A DNA stretch of 24,193 nt, taken from contig JAZGDZ010000073.1 of the NCBI GenBank assembly GCA_036478235.1, positions 1-24,193 on the forward strand, written 5' to 3'. Source of the stretch: JACZWZ01 sp036478235. Lineage in GTDB: Bacteria; Actinomycetota; Acidimicrobiia; Spongiisociales; UBA11373. The position numbers were made by a program, and so were the translations under genes. The notes under the pieces are model-generated. The model saw only the letters and a list, made by a program, of their open reading frames with translations. It did no database searches and was not told the origin of the DNA. Position 1 is the stretch's first letter. The number at the start of each line of letters is the position of its first letter. Of this stretch, positions 7,849 through 15,579 are shown in pieces.

Positions 7849-8173
7849 CGAGTCTGCTGAGTAATGCCGTTGCTCAGATCGTAAGACACAGCGCCGCCCG
7901 CAGGGCGGCACCTTCATGCGGAGGCGCTTCGGGGCCGAACAGGACCCGAACGCCGCAGCCAAACCGGGCCAGGCGCGCCAGTCGCAAGGTAGAACGGAGC
8001 GCCGCCCGCAGGGCGGCACGACCTTGCGGAGGCGCTTCGGGGCCGAGAAGGACCCGAACGCCGGAGTCAACCGTTTCGCCACTCCTCGTGTCGGAATGGC
8101 GGAGCGGAGGACACCGCGAGTGGCGATGACCTGGTCGTCGAGACGAGTGACATGTGTTGCTCAGCGGGCTCCT
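7849..8173 (+). repeat. mosaic interspersed repeat, copy B (REP/BIME-like)
   Basis: It begins with AGTCTGCTGAGTAATGCCG and ends with TTGCTCAGCGGGCTCCT, the same inverted termini as the other copies. It contains two tandem copies of a hairpin module: GCCGCCC-GCA-GGGCGGC at 7893-7909 and 8001-8017, each followed by a GGAGGCGCTTCGGGGCCGA block. One 49-base stretch (7914-7962) is identical to the complement of 222-270 in copy A. Module order differs from copy A, with an extra hairpin module here. It fills the gap between the convergent membrane-protein and VanW genes. An open frame through it encodes a repeated RRRFGAE peptide and is not considered a gene. Confidence 0.88.
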
Positions 8174-8194
8174 GAGGTCGGGCTCATGAGGGGC

Positions 8195-9949
8195 TTAACA
8201 GCTCTTCAGCTTCCAGAGGCCCTGGTACCGCTCGACCCATGACTCCGTCGTCCTCGTCCCGTCGGGGTAGGTGATGTAGCGGTACACGATCACCGTCCAC
8301 CCCGAGGTGCCCTTTTGGAAGACGGTTCCCGATGGCGCCTCGTTGGGCACGCATCCGCCGTCGTGCGGGGCGCTGTGGTTGTACCGGCTCGACAGGCCCG
8401 CCTCCACCTTGATCCCGCCGTTGTCGCCGAAGAACTTCACAGTGATCGAGGTGTCGGTGTGCGAGGTCTTGATGACGATCACCGAGTCCGTGTTGTTGCG
8501 GAAAACGAGATCCGGATCGGGAAACCCGAGCGTGGCTTCGCGTCCTTCCGGGTAGCGGCTGAACCAGGCAGTGTGCTTGAAGTGAAAGACGTCTTCGACA
8601 CCGGCGAAGAAGATGGCGTTGTACATGGTCGTCGTGAACTGGCTCGAACCGCCACCGATGCAGATCTCGCCCTCGTCCACGATCTCGCCGCGGATCAAGG
8701 CGCCGGCGCACACGTACCCCTTGGCCCGGGTGCGCTTGCCGATGTGGTCGTTGAGCGAGAACACCTCGCCCGGCATCACCCAGGCTCCGTCGACGTCGTC
8801 GGCGATCTGCTGGATGTTGGTGACCCGCGACTGGCAGCAGGCGTGGAAGGTCGTGAACTCGCTGATCTTTTCCTTGATGCCGAACGCCTCGACGTCGGCG
8901 GTGGACAGGTCGGCCTCGCGTCCCTGCCGGTAGCGGATCGTGGCGGTACGGTCCGGCGAGTTGGCCGCCGCCCAAACGGCGCCGATGACACCGGTCGGAT
9001 CCGGCTCCTGGACCGGAGTGCTGGGCGTAATCGTCACCGAGTCGTTCTCGTCGTCGATGATGATCTCAGCATCCATCGGCTCGGTCTCGAGATAAGGGCT
9101 GAACGCACCGACGTACTCGAGCACCGGTGCGCTCTCGAGCCGCATGCGGAACTCCGGGACACCGGTCGGGGTGTCGTCGGCCCGGCGGATCACGAGCGCA
9201 TCTGCCAGCACCGAGCCGGGCACCTGCACAACCCGGTCGAACTCGACGGCACGGAGAGTGATGGGTCCGGCAAGTAGTGCATTCGCTCGGTCCACGGCGG
9301 CGTCGATGTCGGCGTCGGTGAGTAGCGGCTCGATGAACCGGGTGGGCAGCTCCACCGCCGGCCGCGACCTATCGATGAGCACCGCGGCGAGGGCCGAGAT
9401 CGCCTCCTCGACTTCGATGCCGGTGCCGCTCCGGGGGTAGGTGTACACGATCGATCCGTCCTCGATGCGGACGTCGCCGGGGTAGGCGGGATCGGCGATC
9501 CCCTCGAACTGCCACCTGTCGATCGTGGCCTCGAGAGCGGCGGCATCGTAGGTGAAGGGCACTTCCAGGGAGGTGTCGTCGTCTCCGAAGTGGCCCAGCC
9601 ACCACCCAAACTGCTCCGTCAGGTTTCCCTCCCTGCCGTTGCCGAGGGCCGCGTCGACGATCGCTTGCTCGTCGATGTCGAGTGCGATCGTGACCGGGTC
9701 GAGTGCGAAAGTGCGTCCGGCCACGACCACCCGGATCGGAGACTCGATGAGTTCTTGCTCCATGTCCCTGATGCGCTCGATGGCCTCGAACTCGCCCAGC
9801 CCACCCAGCTCGACCGCGTTGACGGTGACGTCGCCCAGGATCTCCGATCCGTTCGTCAGTCGATCGATGCCGAACAGGAACACGAGGCCGCCCACGACCG
9901 CACCGACGGCGACGACTGAGGCGATGAGGAGTCGAATGGAGCGAGTCAT
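8195..9949 (-). CDS. VanW family protein with peptidoglycan-binding-like domains
   Basis: A 584-residue protein with an N-terminal membrane anchor or signal (residues 6-27, RLLIASVVAVGAVVGGLVFLFG). Two repeated extracytoplasmic domains follow, resembling the PG_binding_4 type (EAIERIRDMEQEL, ALDPVTIALDIDEQAI, and later LPTRFIEPLLTDADIDAAVD). A C-terminal VanW domain has characteristic segments: MPGEVFSLNDHIGKRTRAKGY, ICIGGGSSQFTTTMYNAIFFAG and NNTDSVIVIKT. VanW proteins occur with cell-wall genes, including some glycopeptide-resistance clusters, but their biochemical role is not established and this gene alone does not imply resistance. It is the last gene of the leftward HhH-rlmN-bcp-vanW series, with a possible own promoter (TACAAT complement at 9963-9968, 13 bases from the ATG). 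Confidence 0.88.
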   Translation of the reverse strand: MTRSIRLLIASVVAVGAVVGGLVFLFGIDRLTNGSEILGDVTVNAVELGGLGEFEAIERIRDMEQELIESPIRVVVAGRTFALDPVTIALDIDEQAIVDAALGNGREGNLTEQFGWWLGHFGDDDTSLEVPFTYDAAALEATIDRWQFEGIADPAYPGDVRIEDGSIVYTYPRSGTGIEVEEAISALAAVLIDRSRPAVELPTRFIEPLLTDADIDAAVDRANALLAGPITLRAVEFDRVVQVPGSVLADALVIRRADDTPTGVPEFRMRLESAPVLEYVGAFSPYLETEPMDAEIIIDDENDSVTITPSTPVQEPDPTGVIGAVWAAANSPDRTATIRYRQGREADLSTADVEAFGIKEKISEFTTFHACCQSRVTNIQQIADDVDGAWVMPGEVFSLNDHIGKRTRAKGYVCAGALIRGEIVDEGEICIGGGSSQFTTTMYNAIFFAGVEDVFHFKHTAWFSRYPEGREATLGFPDPDLVFRNNTDSVIVIKTSHTDTSITVKFFGDNGGIKVEAGLSSRYNHSAPHDGGCVPNEAPSGTVFQKGTSGWTVIVYRYITYPDGTRTTESWVERYQGLWKLKSC

Positions 9950-10003
9950 GCGGCGGAGCGGGATTGTACCGACGCGGCGCCGTTTCGGGACGCTCCCGTC
10001 ACA

Positions 10004-10462
10004 TCAAGCGAGCTCCACGACCATTCGATCGACGTGTCCCTTGGCGCGCACGTTGCGCCAAGCCTGCTCCACCTTTCCGGCCGGATCGATGGCGAAAGTG
10101 GATCGGATGAGGCCCTCGTACTTCCTGCCGTAGTTCTTCTTCGGGCCCCAGGCGCCGTACGCCTCCGCAACGGCGTGGTCTTCGTCAGACAGGAGAGGGA
10201 ACGGGAGTTCGTGCCGGGCACGGAACTCGGCAAGCTTCTCGACCGAATCCGGGCTGATCCCAACCACCTCGTACCCGGCGGCTTGGAAGGTGTCGTACCG
10301 GTCACGGAAGTCGCATGCCTGGGTGGTGCATCCCGGTGTGAACGCCCTCGGATAGAAATAGATGACCAGGTGCGATCCGGCGAAGTCGTCCAGCGAGACC
10401 TCCTTTCCGGAGTCGTCCCGAAGGGCGAAGTCTGGGGCGTGGTCCCCGGCCTGGATCGTCAT
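10004..10462 (-). CDS. bcp: thioredoxin-dependent peroxiredoxin, BCP/PrxQ type
   Basis: A 152-residue protein of normal family length. It reduces hydrogen peroxide and organic hydroperoxides using thioredoxin as electron donor, in the cytoplasm. FTPGCTTQACDFRD contains the peroxidatic Cys45 in the TPGC motif and the nearby resolving Cys50 (C-x4-C), the atypical 2-Cys arrangement of BCP/PrxQ. The AHGLPFPLLSD-like turn is present as RHELPFPLLSDED, and the C-terminal FAIDPAGKVEQAW strand is conserved. Start ATG 10462 is preceded, on the coding strand, by a GGGGTTGCC segment. The rlmN stop lies 22 bases upstream, so it is probably co-transcribed. Confidence 0.95.
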   Translation of the reverse strand: MTIQAGDHAPDFALRDDSGKEVSLDDFAGSHLVIYFYPRAFTPGCTTQACDFRDRYDTFQAAGYEVVGISPDSVEKLAEFRARHELPFPLLSDEDHAVAEAYGAWGPKKNYGRKYEGLIRSTFAIDPAGKVEQAWRNVRAKGHVDRMVVELA

Positions 10463-10484
10463 GGCAACCCCTTTCGTCGGCGCT

Positions 10485-11564
10485 TCAGTCTGGTCCCGGC
10501 CCGGCGGCAGGCTCCGGTGGACGGCGGATCCTCAGCTGGCCGCAGGCTGCATCGATACCCTTTCCGCGGGTGTCACGCAGTGTTGCATTGGCACCATGAC
10601 GGCGCACCTCCTCGACGAATCGCTTGATCTGCGCGTCCGATGGTCTCTGTTGCGGCGCCAGCGGGGTCGGGTTCATCGGGATGATGTTGACGTGAGCCCG
10701 GATCTCGCGGGCGATGGCCGCCAGGGCTCTCGCCTGCTCGGGGGTGTCGTTGAGGCCGTCCATCAGTGTCCACTCGAGTGTCACCCGCCGACCCGTGCCG
10801 GCGGAAAAGCGTTGCACGGCTGCGAGGAGATCGTCGATCGGATATCTGGAGTTCAACGGCACCAGCGATTCTCGGAGATGATCGTCGGTTGCGTGCAGGC
10901 TGAGAGCGAGAGTCAGCGGCCATGGCTCTGCCGCCAGCCGGTCGATTGCGGGCGCGACCCCCACGGTGGAGACCGTGATCGATCGGGCCGACATGCCCAT
11001 GACATCGACGAGTCGCCGGATCGCCTCCCGAACCCGGTCGTAGTTGGCGAGCGGTTCGCCCATGCCCATGAAGACGACGTTGGAGACTCGCCGCGGGCAA
11101 CCCTCCATCGGGTCGGCGCGCAACGAGGCGACAGCATGGGCGACCTGGGCGACGATCTCACCGGCCTCGAGATGACGGTCGAAACCGAATTGACCGGTGG
11201 CGCAGAACGAGCACCGCATGGCGCAGCCGGCTTGGCTGCTGATGCAGATCGTGGTGCGACGCGGGTATCCCATGAGGACGGATTCAATCGCAGCGCCGTC
11301 GGGCGTCCGAAAGAGCCACTTGCGGGTGCGGCCCCGATCGGCCGACTGCACGGTTTCGACGGTGAACGGCCAATGGCTCGGACCGATCGCGTTTCGAACC
11401 CAGGATGGGAGGTTGGTCATGTCGGCCGGGTCCAGGACCGGGTGCTCATACAGCCATTGGCGCAGCTGGACGGCGCGGAACGCCGGTTCTCCCGGCAGCA
11501 GCGATCCCAGCTCCTCAGGAGCGATCAGGTAGGAGTCTGCTGAGTGATGCCGTTGCCCAATCAC
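10485..11564 (-). CDS. rlmN: 23S rRNA/tRNA (adenine-C2)-methyltransferase RlmN
   Basis: A protein of about 359 residues, the usual RlmN length. It is a radical-SAM enzyme that methylates C2 of A2503 in 23S rRNA and A37 of some tRNAs. The [4Fe-4S] ligands are C114, C118 and C121 in QAGCAMRCSFCATGQ, followed by VFMGMGEPLANY (the GGEPL-like SAM segment); the catalytic C-terminal cysteine is in GIDAACGQL. The N-terminal accessory domain is recognisable (FRAVQLRQWLYEHPVLD...NLPSWVR). GTG 11564 overlaps the upstream TGA as GTGA and is my preferred start, but the first 11 residues (VIGQRHHSADS) are encoded within or next to repeat copy D. ATG 11597 would need a 37-base overlap; no convincing ribosome-binding site precedes either. 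Confidence 0.93.
   Translation of the reverse strand: MIGQRHHSADSYLIAPEELGSLLPGEPAFRAVQLRQWLYEHPVLDPADMTNLPSWVRNAIGPSHWPFTVETVQSADRGRTRKWLFRTPDGAAIESVLMGYPRRTTICISSQAGCAMRCSFCATGQFGFDRHLEAGEIVAQVAHAVASLRADPMEGCPRRVSNVVFMGMGEPLANYDRVREAIRRLVDVMGMSARSITVSTVGVAPAIDRLAAEPWPLTLALSLHATDDHLRESLVPLNSRYPIDDLLAAVQRFSAGTGRRVTLEWTLMDGLNDTPEQARALAAIAREIRAHVNIIPMNPTPLAPQQRPSDAQIKRFVEEVRRHGANATLRDTRGKGIDAACGQLRIRRPPEPAAGPGPD
11530..11556 (+). repeat. interspersed repeat, partial copy D inside the rlmN start region
   Basis: The 27 bases are identical to the first 27 bases of copy C (22264-22290), from TAGGAGTCTG through GCCGTTGC. The matching right arm is absent or degraded. It overlaps the 5' coding region of rlmN on the opposite strand and supplies the residues Q-R-H-H-S-A-D-S of the apparent N-terminus. 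It lies 5 bases from the stop of the HhH gene. Confidence 0.85.
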
Positions 11565-11920
11565 TCGGAGGTGAGATTCGATGCCTGTTGCACCCATTCT
11601 TCAGCCCTGTCGAGGGAGACCTCTGCCGCTTCGCCCACCGACTGTGGCGACGAAGAGGCGAGCCCGCGGAACGTCGTGATGCCCGCCTGCTCGAGACGGG
11701 CGCGGTAGACCGGGCCGATGCCTTTGACTGCGGAGAGGTCGTCTGCATCCTCAGGCGGTGCGGTGGGGGGTCCGGGCGCCACCCGAAAGGCCGGAGCCTG
11801 ATCCACGCTCACCGGCGCGGTTTCGGGACCGAGGAGCCGGTCCTTGACCAGCCATACGATCGCCGCCGCTCCGGCTCCGATGCCGACGAGAAGACCGCCC
11901 AGTTTGGTGATTCGGCGCAT
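11561..11920 (-). CDS. membrane-anchored helix-hairpin-helix (DUF4332-like) protein
   Basis: A 119-residue protein. ATG 11920 was chosen because a TACAAT -10 box (complement of 11927-11932) sits 6 bases upstream and an N-terminal membrane segment follows immediately (LGGLLVGIGAGAAAIVWLV, residues about 7-25). After a proline-rich linker, residues about 62-115 (DDLSAVKGIGPVYRARLEQAGITTFRGLA...AEEWVQQA) form a helix-hairpin-helix domain of the HHH_5/DUF4332 type, with the KGIGPVYRARLEQAGI hairpin. Such domains often bind nucleic acid non-specifically, but function in this anchored form is unknown. It is the first gene of the leftward operon and overlaps rlmN by 4 bases. Confidence 0.75.
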   Translation of the reverse strand: MRRITKLGGLLVGIGAGAAAIVWLVKDRLLGPETAPVSVDQAPAFRVAPGPPTAPPEDADDLSAVKGIGPVYRARLEQAGITTFRGLASSSPQSVGEAAEVSLDRAEEWVQQASNLTSE

Positions 11921-11926
11921 GACTGG

Positions 11927-11932
11927 ATTGTA
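11927..11932 (-). promoter_or_regulatory. -10 box of the HhH-rlmN-bcp-vanW operon
   Basis: On the minus strand TACAAT lies 6 bases upstream of ATG 11920, which places the transcription start at or next to the start codon, as in leaderless actinobacterial mRNAs. A 6-bp inverted repeat (GGGAGT-GAAGT-ACTCCC, 11937-11953) lies directly upstream in the divergent gap and could be an operator. Confidence 0.5.
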
Positions 11933-11969
11933 CGGTGGGAGTGAAGTACTCCCGTCCAAGGAGCCGATC

Positions 11970-12986
11970 TTGCTGGTCGACGTCTATGCCCCGCCCCGGG
12001 GAACCGGTCAGTCCGCCCTGGCATTGCGGGCCGCCGGGTCGGGATTCGATGGCTTCTGGACCGCCGAAGTGGACCACGATCCCTTCCTTCCGCTGGCGGT
12101 CGCCGCCGACCGCGGGGTCCGGCTGACGTTGGGTACGGCGATCGCAGTCGCCTTTGCCAGATCGCCGATGACTCTCGCCCACACCGCGTGGGATCTGGCT
12201 GAGGCCACGCACGGCCGGTTCGTGCTCGGGCTCGGGACTCAGATTCGCCCCCACATCGTCGGTCGGTTCTCGATGCCCTGGTCGGCACCCGTCCCCCGGA
12301 TGAGAGAGTTCGTCGGTGCACTTCGTGCCGTTTGGTCGGCGTGGCAGCTCGGGGAGCGCCTGCGTTACCGGAGTGACCACTACCGGCTCTCACTGATGAC
12401 TCCATTCTTCGATCCCGGACCGATCGGTCATCCCGACATCCCGGTCTTCCTGGCCGCGGTGGGACCGGGAATGGCACGTCTCGTGGGCGAGATCGGTGAC
12501 GGTATCCACATCCATCCCTTTCATACCCGGGAGTACCTCGACCGCGTCGTGTGGCCGGCGATCGAGGCGGGAGCGGCATCGTCGGGCCGGGATCGCGCCG
12601 CGATCACCGCGGCGGCGGCACTGTTCGTGGTGACCGGCCGCGACGATGCGGAGCTGGAGGAGGCGGCGGTCGCCGTCCGGCGTCAGATCTCGTTCTACGC
12701 GTCGACTCCGGCATACGCCGGAGTCCTCGAGAGGCACGGTTGGGAAGTGGGGGAGCGGCTCAATGCGATGAGCAAACGCGGCGAATGGGATGCGATGGCC
12801 GATCTGATCGACGACGAGATGCTGCGCACCGTCGCCGTGGTGGCTCCACCGCAGGACGTGGCCTCGGCCGTCATCGCCCGCTGCCGAGGTGTCATCGACC
12901 GGGTCGGGTTGTATCCGGCAGGACCGCTCGACCAGTTGGACCCGCTGTGGGTCGAGATCACCGCCGCGGTGCGTACCGGCGGGTGA
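11970..12986 (+). CDS. F420-dependent LLM-class oxidoreductase (TIGR03617-like)
   Basis: A 338-residue protein starting at TTG 11970, chosen because AAGGAG lies 6 bases upstream and the family N-terminus (LVDVYAPPRG) follows at once; the open frame back to ATG 11844 runs antisense through the HhH gene. It is a luciferase-like TIM-barrel flavin/F420 oxidoreductase. Visible family segments are FDGFWTAEVDHDPFLPL, TLGTAIAVAFARSPM, WDLAEATHGRFVLGLGTQ, RFSMPWSAPVPRMREFVGALRA and SLMTPFFDPGPIGHPDIPVFLAAVGPGM, the pattern I associate with the MSMEG_2256 subfamily. The substrate is unknown. F420 use is inferred from the subfamily. It stands alone, divergent from the HhH operon. Confidence 0.88.
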   Translation: MLVDVYAPPRGTGQSALALRAAGSGFDGFWTAEVDHDPFLPLAVAADRGVRLTLGTAIAVAFARSPMTLAHTAWDLAEATHGRFVLGLGTQIRPHIVGRFSMPWSAPVPRMREFVGALRAVWSAWQLGERLRYRSDHYRLSLMTPFFDPGPIGHPDIPVFLAAVGPGMARLVGEIGDGIHIHPFHTREYLDRVVWPAIEAGAASSGRDRAAITAAAALFVVTGRDDAELEEAAVAVRRQISFYASTPAYAGVLERHGWEVGERLNAMSKRGEWDAMADLIDDEMLRTVAVVAPPQDVASAVIARCRGVIDRVGLYPAGPLDQLDPLWVEITAAVRTGG

Positions 12987-13001
12987 TGATATCGGGATCG
13001 G

Positions 13002-13007
13002 TACGAT
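13002..13007 (+). promoter_or_regulatory. -10 box for the gene at 13015
   Basis: TACGAT ends 7 bases before ATG 13015, consistent with a leaderless transcript and supporting this start over the longer upstream frame. Confidence 0.5.
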
Positions 13008-13014
13008 TGGCCCC

Positions 13015-14154
13015 ATGCACCGTCACCCGAGCGTGCTCGCCGCGACGGCGGTGATTTTCGGCCTCTTGTCGGCCGGTCCGGCCGCCGCCCAGGTGGATGC
13101 CGGACCATGTGCGGCTCGCTTCCCCGACTCCACCTTCGAGGTCGAGGCGGCGGCCGGACCGGTCGCGGTCTACGGGTCGGGCGTGACCCAGCCACTGCTC
13201 GATCGGTATGCATCCGACTGGAAGGAGCTCGTCGACGTAGTCCAGGGGGAGATGGGGGGCCTCGACGGTGCCACGGTGTGCGTGTTCGACGATCAGATCC
13301 CCTTGGACGCTCAGGCACTGGGCTGGGCCCGCGGCCATTTCCTGCGGGCAGTCGCATTCGGGGAGGAGCAACTGGTCGTGGTGTCGTCCTGGCTGATCGC
13401 CGAGACGCCCGACGCCGGTCGAAGCGGCCTCCTCCATGTCGCCCAGTACCAGGTCTCCGGCGGGAAATACCCTGAGCCCTTCGGCAACGAAGTCAAGGGC
13501 TGGTATCGGAATCGAATCGATCGAACCGTCGAGCTCGTCCACAACGCCTTCGTTCGCCAGAACACAGGGCTCAGCGAGCCCTGGCAGCCGTTCCCGTGGA
13601 CGGTGGGCCAGATGGTCGACCCGCTGTTGTGGAACCCGGAGTTCGGCTACGGCGGCGCCGGCGACTTCGCCAACTACGCGGTCGCCAACGGCGGCAATGG
13701 CGTGCTGCGGGATCCGTTGAACTCGGATCTCACGTCGCTCGATGAACGCTGGCGCCAGTCCCTGTTCGATCAATCCGGAGCGATTCTCGGGGGCTCCCGG
13801 GGGTGGATACTCGGCCTTTCGATGGCGATCGGAATTGTGCTGCTCGGCGTCGTCATGGCTCTGTGGAACCGCCGTCAGAAGGAGATCCTCGAAGAGCGTC
13901 TGCGAGATCTGGAGTGGCTGGAGAGTCAGGTCGGCGAAGTCGAGCGAGCCGCGGTACGGCCCTCAGTCGCCGTCGGCGGCGGCCGTCGAAACTCGAGGAT
14001 CGGCAGCTCCCCGACGGATCCCGGCCTCGATGGAGACGACCGAGACGGGCCCCCATCCGACGGCAGCCTCGGGTCCCGGCGCGATCGTGTGTCCCGCCGC
14101 GGCAAGTCCGGTGACGACATCTTCCGACATCCCCGCTTCGACGGAGACGACTGA
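13015..14154 (+). CDS. secreted, C-terminally membrane-anchored protein of unknown function
   Basis: A 379-residue protein with a signal peptide (SVLAATAVIFGLLSAGPAAAQ, cleavage near A25-Q26), an extracytoplasmic domain to about residue 262, a membrane segment at 264-284 (WILGLSMAIGIVLLGVVMALW), a charged helical or coiled stretch (286-312) and a disordered, Asp/Arg-rich cytoplasmic tail. The outer domain has HVAQYQV near residue 141 and LDRYASDWKELVDVV, loosely reminiscent of a degenerate peptidase-MA-like gluzincin fold without an HExxH site; this is a guess. I do not recognise a named family. The last 63 codons overlap, antisense, the 3' end of the gamma-glutamyltransferase gene, so the tail may be a readthrough product of weak constraint. 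Confidence 0.65.
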   Translation: MHRHPSVLAATAVIFGLLSAGPAAAQVDAGPCAARFPDSTFEVEAAAGPVAVYGSGVTQPLLDRYASDWKELVDVVQGEMGGLDGATVCVFDDQIPLDAQALGWARGHFLRAVAFGEEQLVVVSSWLIAETPDAGRSGLLHVAQYQVSGGKYPEPFGNEVKGWYRNRIDRTVELVHNAFVRQNTGLSEPWQPFPWTVGQMVDPLLWNPEFGYGGAGDFANYAVANGGNGVLRDPLNSDLTSLDERWRQSLFDQSGAILGGSRGWILGLSMAIGIVLLGVVMALWNRRQKEILEERLRDLEWLESQVGEVERAAVRPSVAVGGGRRNSRIGSSPTDPGLDGDDRDGPPSDGSLGSRRDRVSRRGKSGDDIFRHPRFDGDD

Positions 14155-15543
14155 GGGCTCTGCGGCGCCGGTGTCCTCGATGTGCCAGCGGGGCAGCGCC
14201 TGCGCTGCAGCCGGGTCCAAGCGAGCCAGCAGCATCGCCGCGGCCATCTGGGTGAGGTACTGGGGCTGCTGGTGTCCGCCGCGGGCTCCCAGCACGAGTG
14301 CCGCTTCACCGCCCTTGGTCCACAGGGTCGGTGAAAGGGTGTGCAGGGGCCGTTTGCCGGGGGCGGCCTCGTTCGGGTGGCCGGGTCGAAGTGAGAAGCC
14401 CGCCCCCCGGTTCTGGAGGAACACTCCGGTCGGCCCGGCCGAGAGCCGCGAGCCGATGCCGGCGAAGTTCGACTGAATGCACGAAACGGCCATCCCGTCG
14501 CGGTCCACCGCACAGAAGTAAGCGGTTCCTCCCGGCGCGCTTCGAGGCCTTGGCCAGGTGGTTGCCCGGTCGGGGTCGATCCCGTTGAGTCTCTCACCCA
14601 GACGCGCTGGGTCGAGCAGCCGTGCCGGGTCCCACGGAGCGTGATCGGGATCCGCCACCAGGTCGTCCCGCTCCCAGGCAACTGCTCGGTAGGCCTCGAT
14701 TGCCGCGTGGTGAAACCGCGGGTCACCTGGATCGGCCGGGGGATCGAGGGCCTGCATGAGCCAGCACGCCGCCAGGGTCAGGTAGCCCTGGCTGTTCGGG
14801 GGCACCGTCCACCCATGGAGTCCGAAGACTTCGAGGCCGATCGGGTCAACCCAGTCCGCGGTGTTGGCAGCGAGGTCCTCCTTCGAGAGGATTCCCCCGG
14901 TGGCGGCCGAGATGGCGTCTGCCACCGGCCCTTCGTAGAGAGCGGCGCGACCCCGTTCGGCGATTCCCTGCAGCGTCGCCGCCAGATCGGGCCTCTTGAG
15001 CGTCGCCCCGGGAGCGGGAACATCACCTCCAGGGTAGAGAGCGGCGGCAGAGGGTTGGTCGGAGAGTGCCGCGACGAGCAGGCCCAGCTCGGCGGAGAGT
15101 TCTACGGAGGCGCCAAAGCCGCCGCGGCCGAGCGCGATGGCGTCGGCGAGCAGTTCCGTCAGCGGCAGTGTTCCGTGGCGGGCCGATAGAGCCTCCCATC
15201 CATCGACGCAGCCCGGGACCGTGACGCTCGGAGTCGCATACGTCGGCATCTCCTCATGGCCCGCGTCGCGCAATGCGTCGGCACTCAGGCCTGATCCGGC
15301 GCGGCCGCTGGCGTTGAGTACATCGGGCCGCTCCATGCCGGGCCGGTGCACGATGGCAAACAGGTCCCCGCCGATGCCGCACGTCGTCGGCAGCACCATG
15401 CCGAGCACGGCGTTGGCCGCTATCACTGCATCCGCTGCCGTGCCGCCGGCACGCATCACGCCCAGTGCCGAGGCTGTGGCCTCGTGATGGGGGGTCACCG
15501 CGACGGCTCCCCGTCCGGAGTGACCGGAAACGCTCGTCGTCAT
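13963..15543 (-). CDS. ggt: gamma-glutamyltransferase family protein
   Basis: A 526-residue member of the Ntn-hydrolase family that transfers or hydrolyses gamma-glutamyl groups (for example from glutathione). The nucleophile and autoprocessing site is Thr340 in APGGTAYFCAVDRDGMAV, where the precursor would split into large and small subunits. Other segments are AVAVTPHHEATASALGVMRAGGTAADA, TTCGIGGDLFAIVH, SCIQSNFAGIGSRL and the small-subunit end AADPRVSTAAADGD. There is no signal peptide, so it is probably cytoplasmic, as in other actinobacterial GGT-like proteins. The residue after the nucleophile is Ala rather than the Thr of classical GGTs, so the acceptor may differ. ATG 15543 has a GGAG 6 bases upstream. 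The 3' end overlaps the convergent membrane-protein gene by 192 bases. Confidence 0.9.
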   Translation of the reverse strand: MTTSVSGHSGRGAVAVTPHHEATASALGVMRAGGTAADAVIAANAVLGMVLPTTCGIGGDLFAIVHRPGMERPDVLNASGRAGSGLSADALRDAGHEEMPTYATPSVTVPGCVDGWEALSARHGTLPLTELLADAIALGRGGFGASVELSAELGLLVAALSDQPSAAALYPGGDVPAPGATLKRPDLAATLQGIAERGRAALYEGPVADAISAATGGILSKEDLAANTADWVDPIGLEVFGLHGWTVPPNSQGYLTLAACWLMQALDPPADPGDPRFHHAAIEAYRAVAWERDDLVADPDHAPWDPARLLDPARLGERLNGIDPDRATTWPRPRSAPGGTAYFCAVDRDGMAVSCIQSNFAGIGSRLSAGPTGVFLQNRGAGFSLRPGHPNEAAPGKRPLHTLSPTLWTKGGEAALVLGARGGHQQPQYLTQMAAAMLLARLDPAAAQALPRWHIEDTGAAEPSVVSVEAGMSEDVVTGLAAAGHTIAPGPEAAVGWGPVSVVSIEAGIRRGAADPRVSTAAADGD

Positions 15544-15579
15544 ACGGGGCTCCTGCGCTCGGAAGCCTCCACGTTAAGC

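Noticed and set aside
174..8173. Treating the repeats as a CRISPR array
   Set aside because: There are no regularly spaced direct repeats with unique spacers and no cas genes; the copies are mosaic, inverted and far apart.
7916..8242. A 108-codon frame encoding a repeated RRRFGAE peptide, and a similar frame at 173-538
   Set aside because: The frames are produced by the DNA repeat modules; they run through hairpins and element ends and lack independent start signals.
8195..9949. Glycopeptide-resistance locus based on the VanW domain
   Set aside because: No vanH, vanA/B-type ligase, vanX or vanRS genes are nearby; VanW domains are common in bacteria outside resistance clusters.
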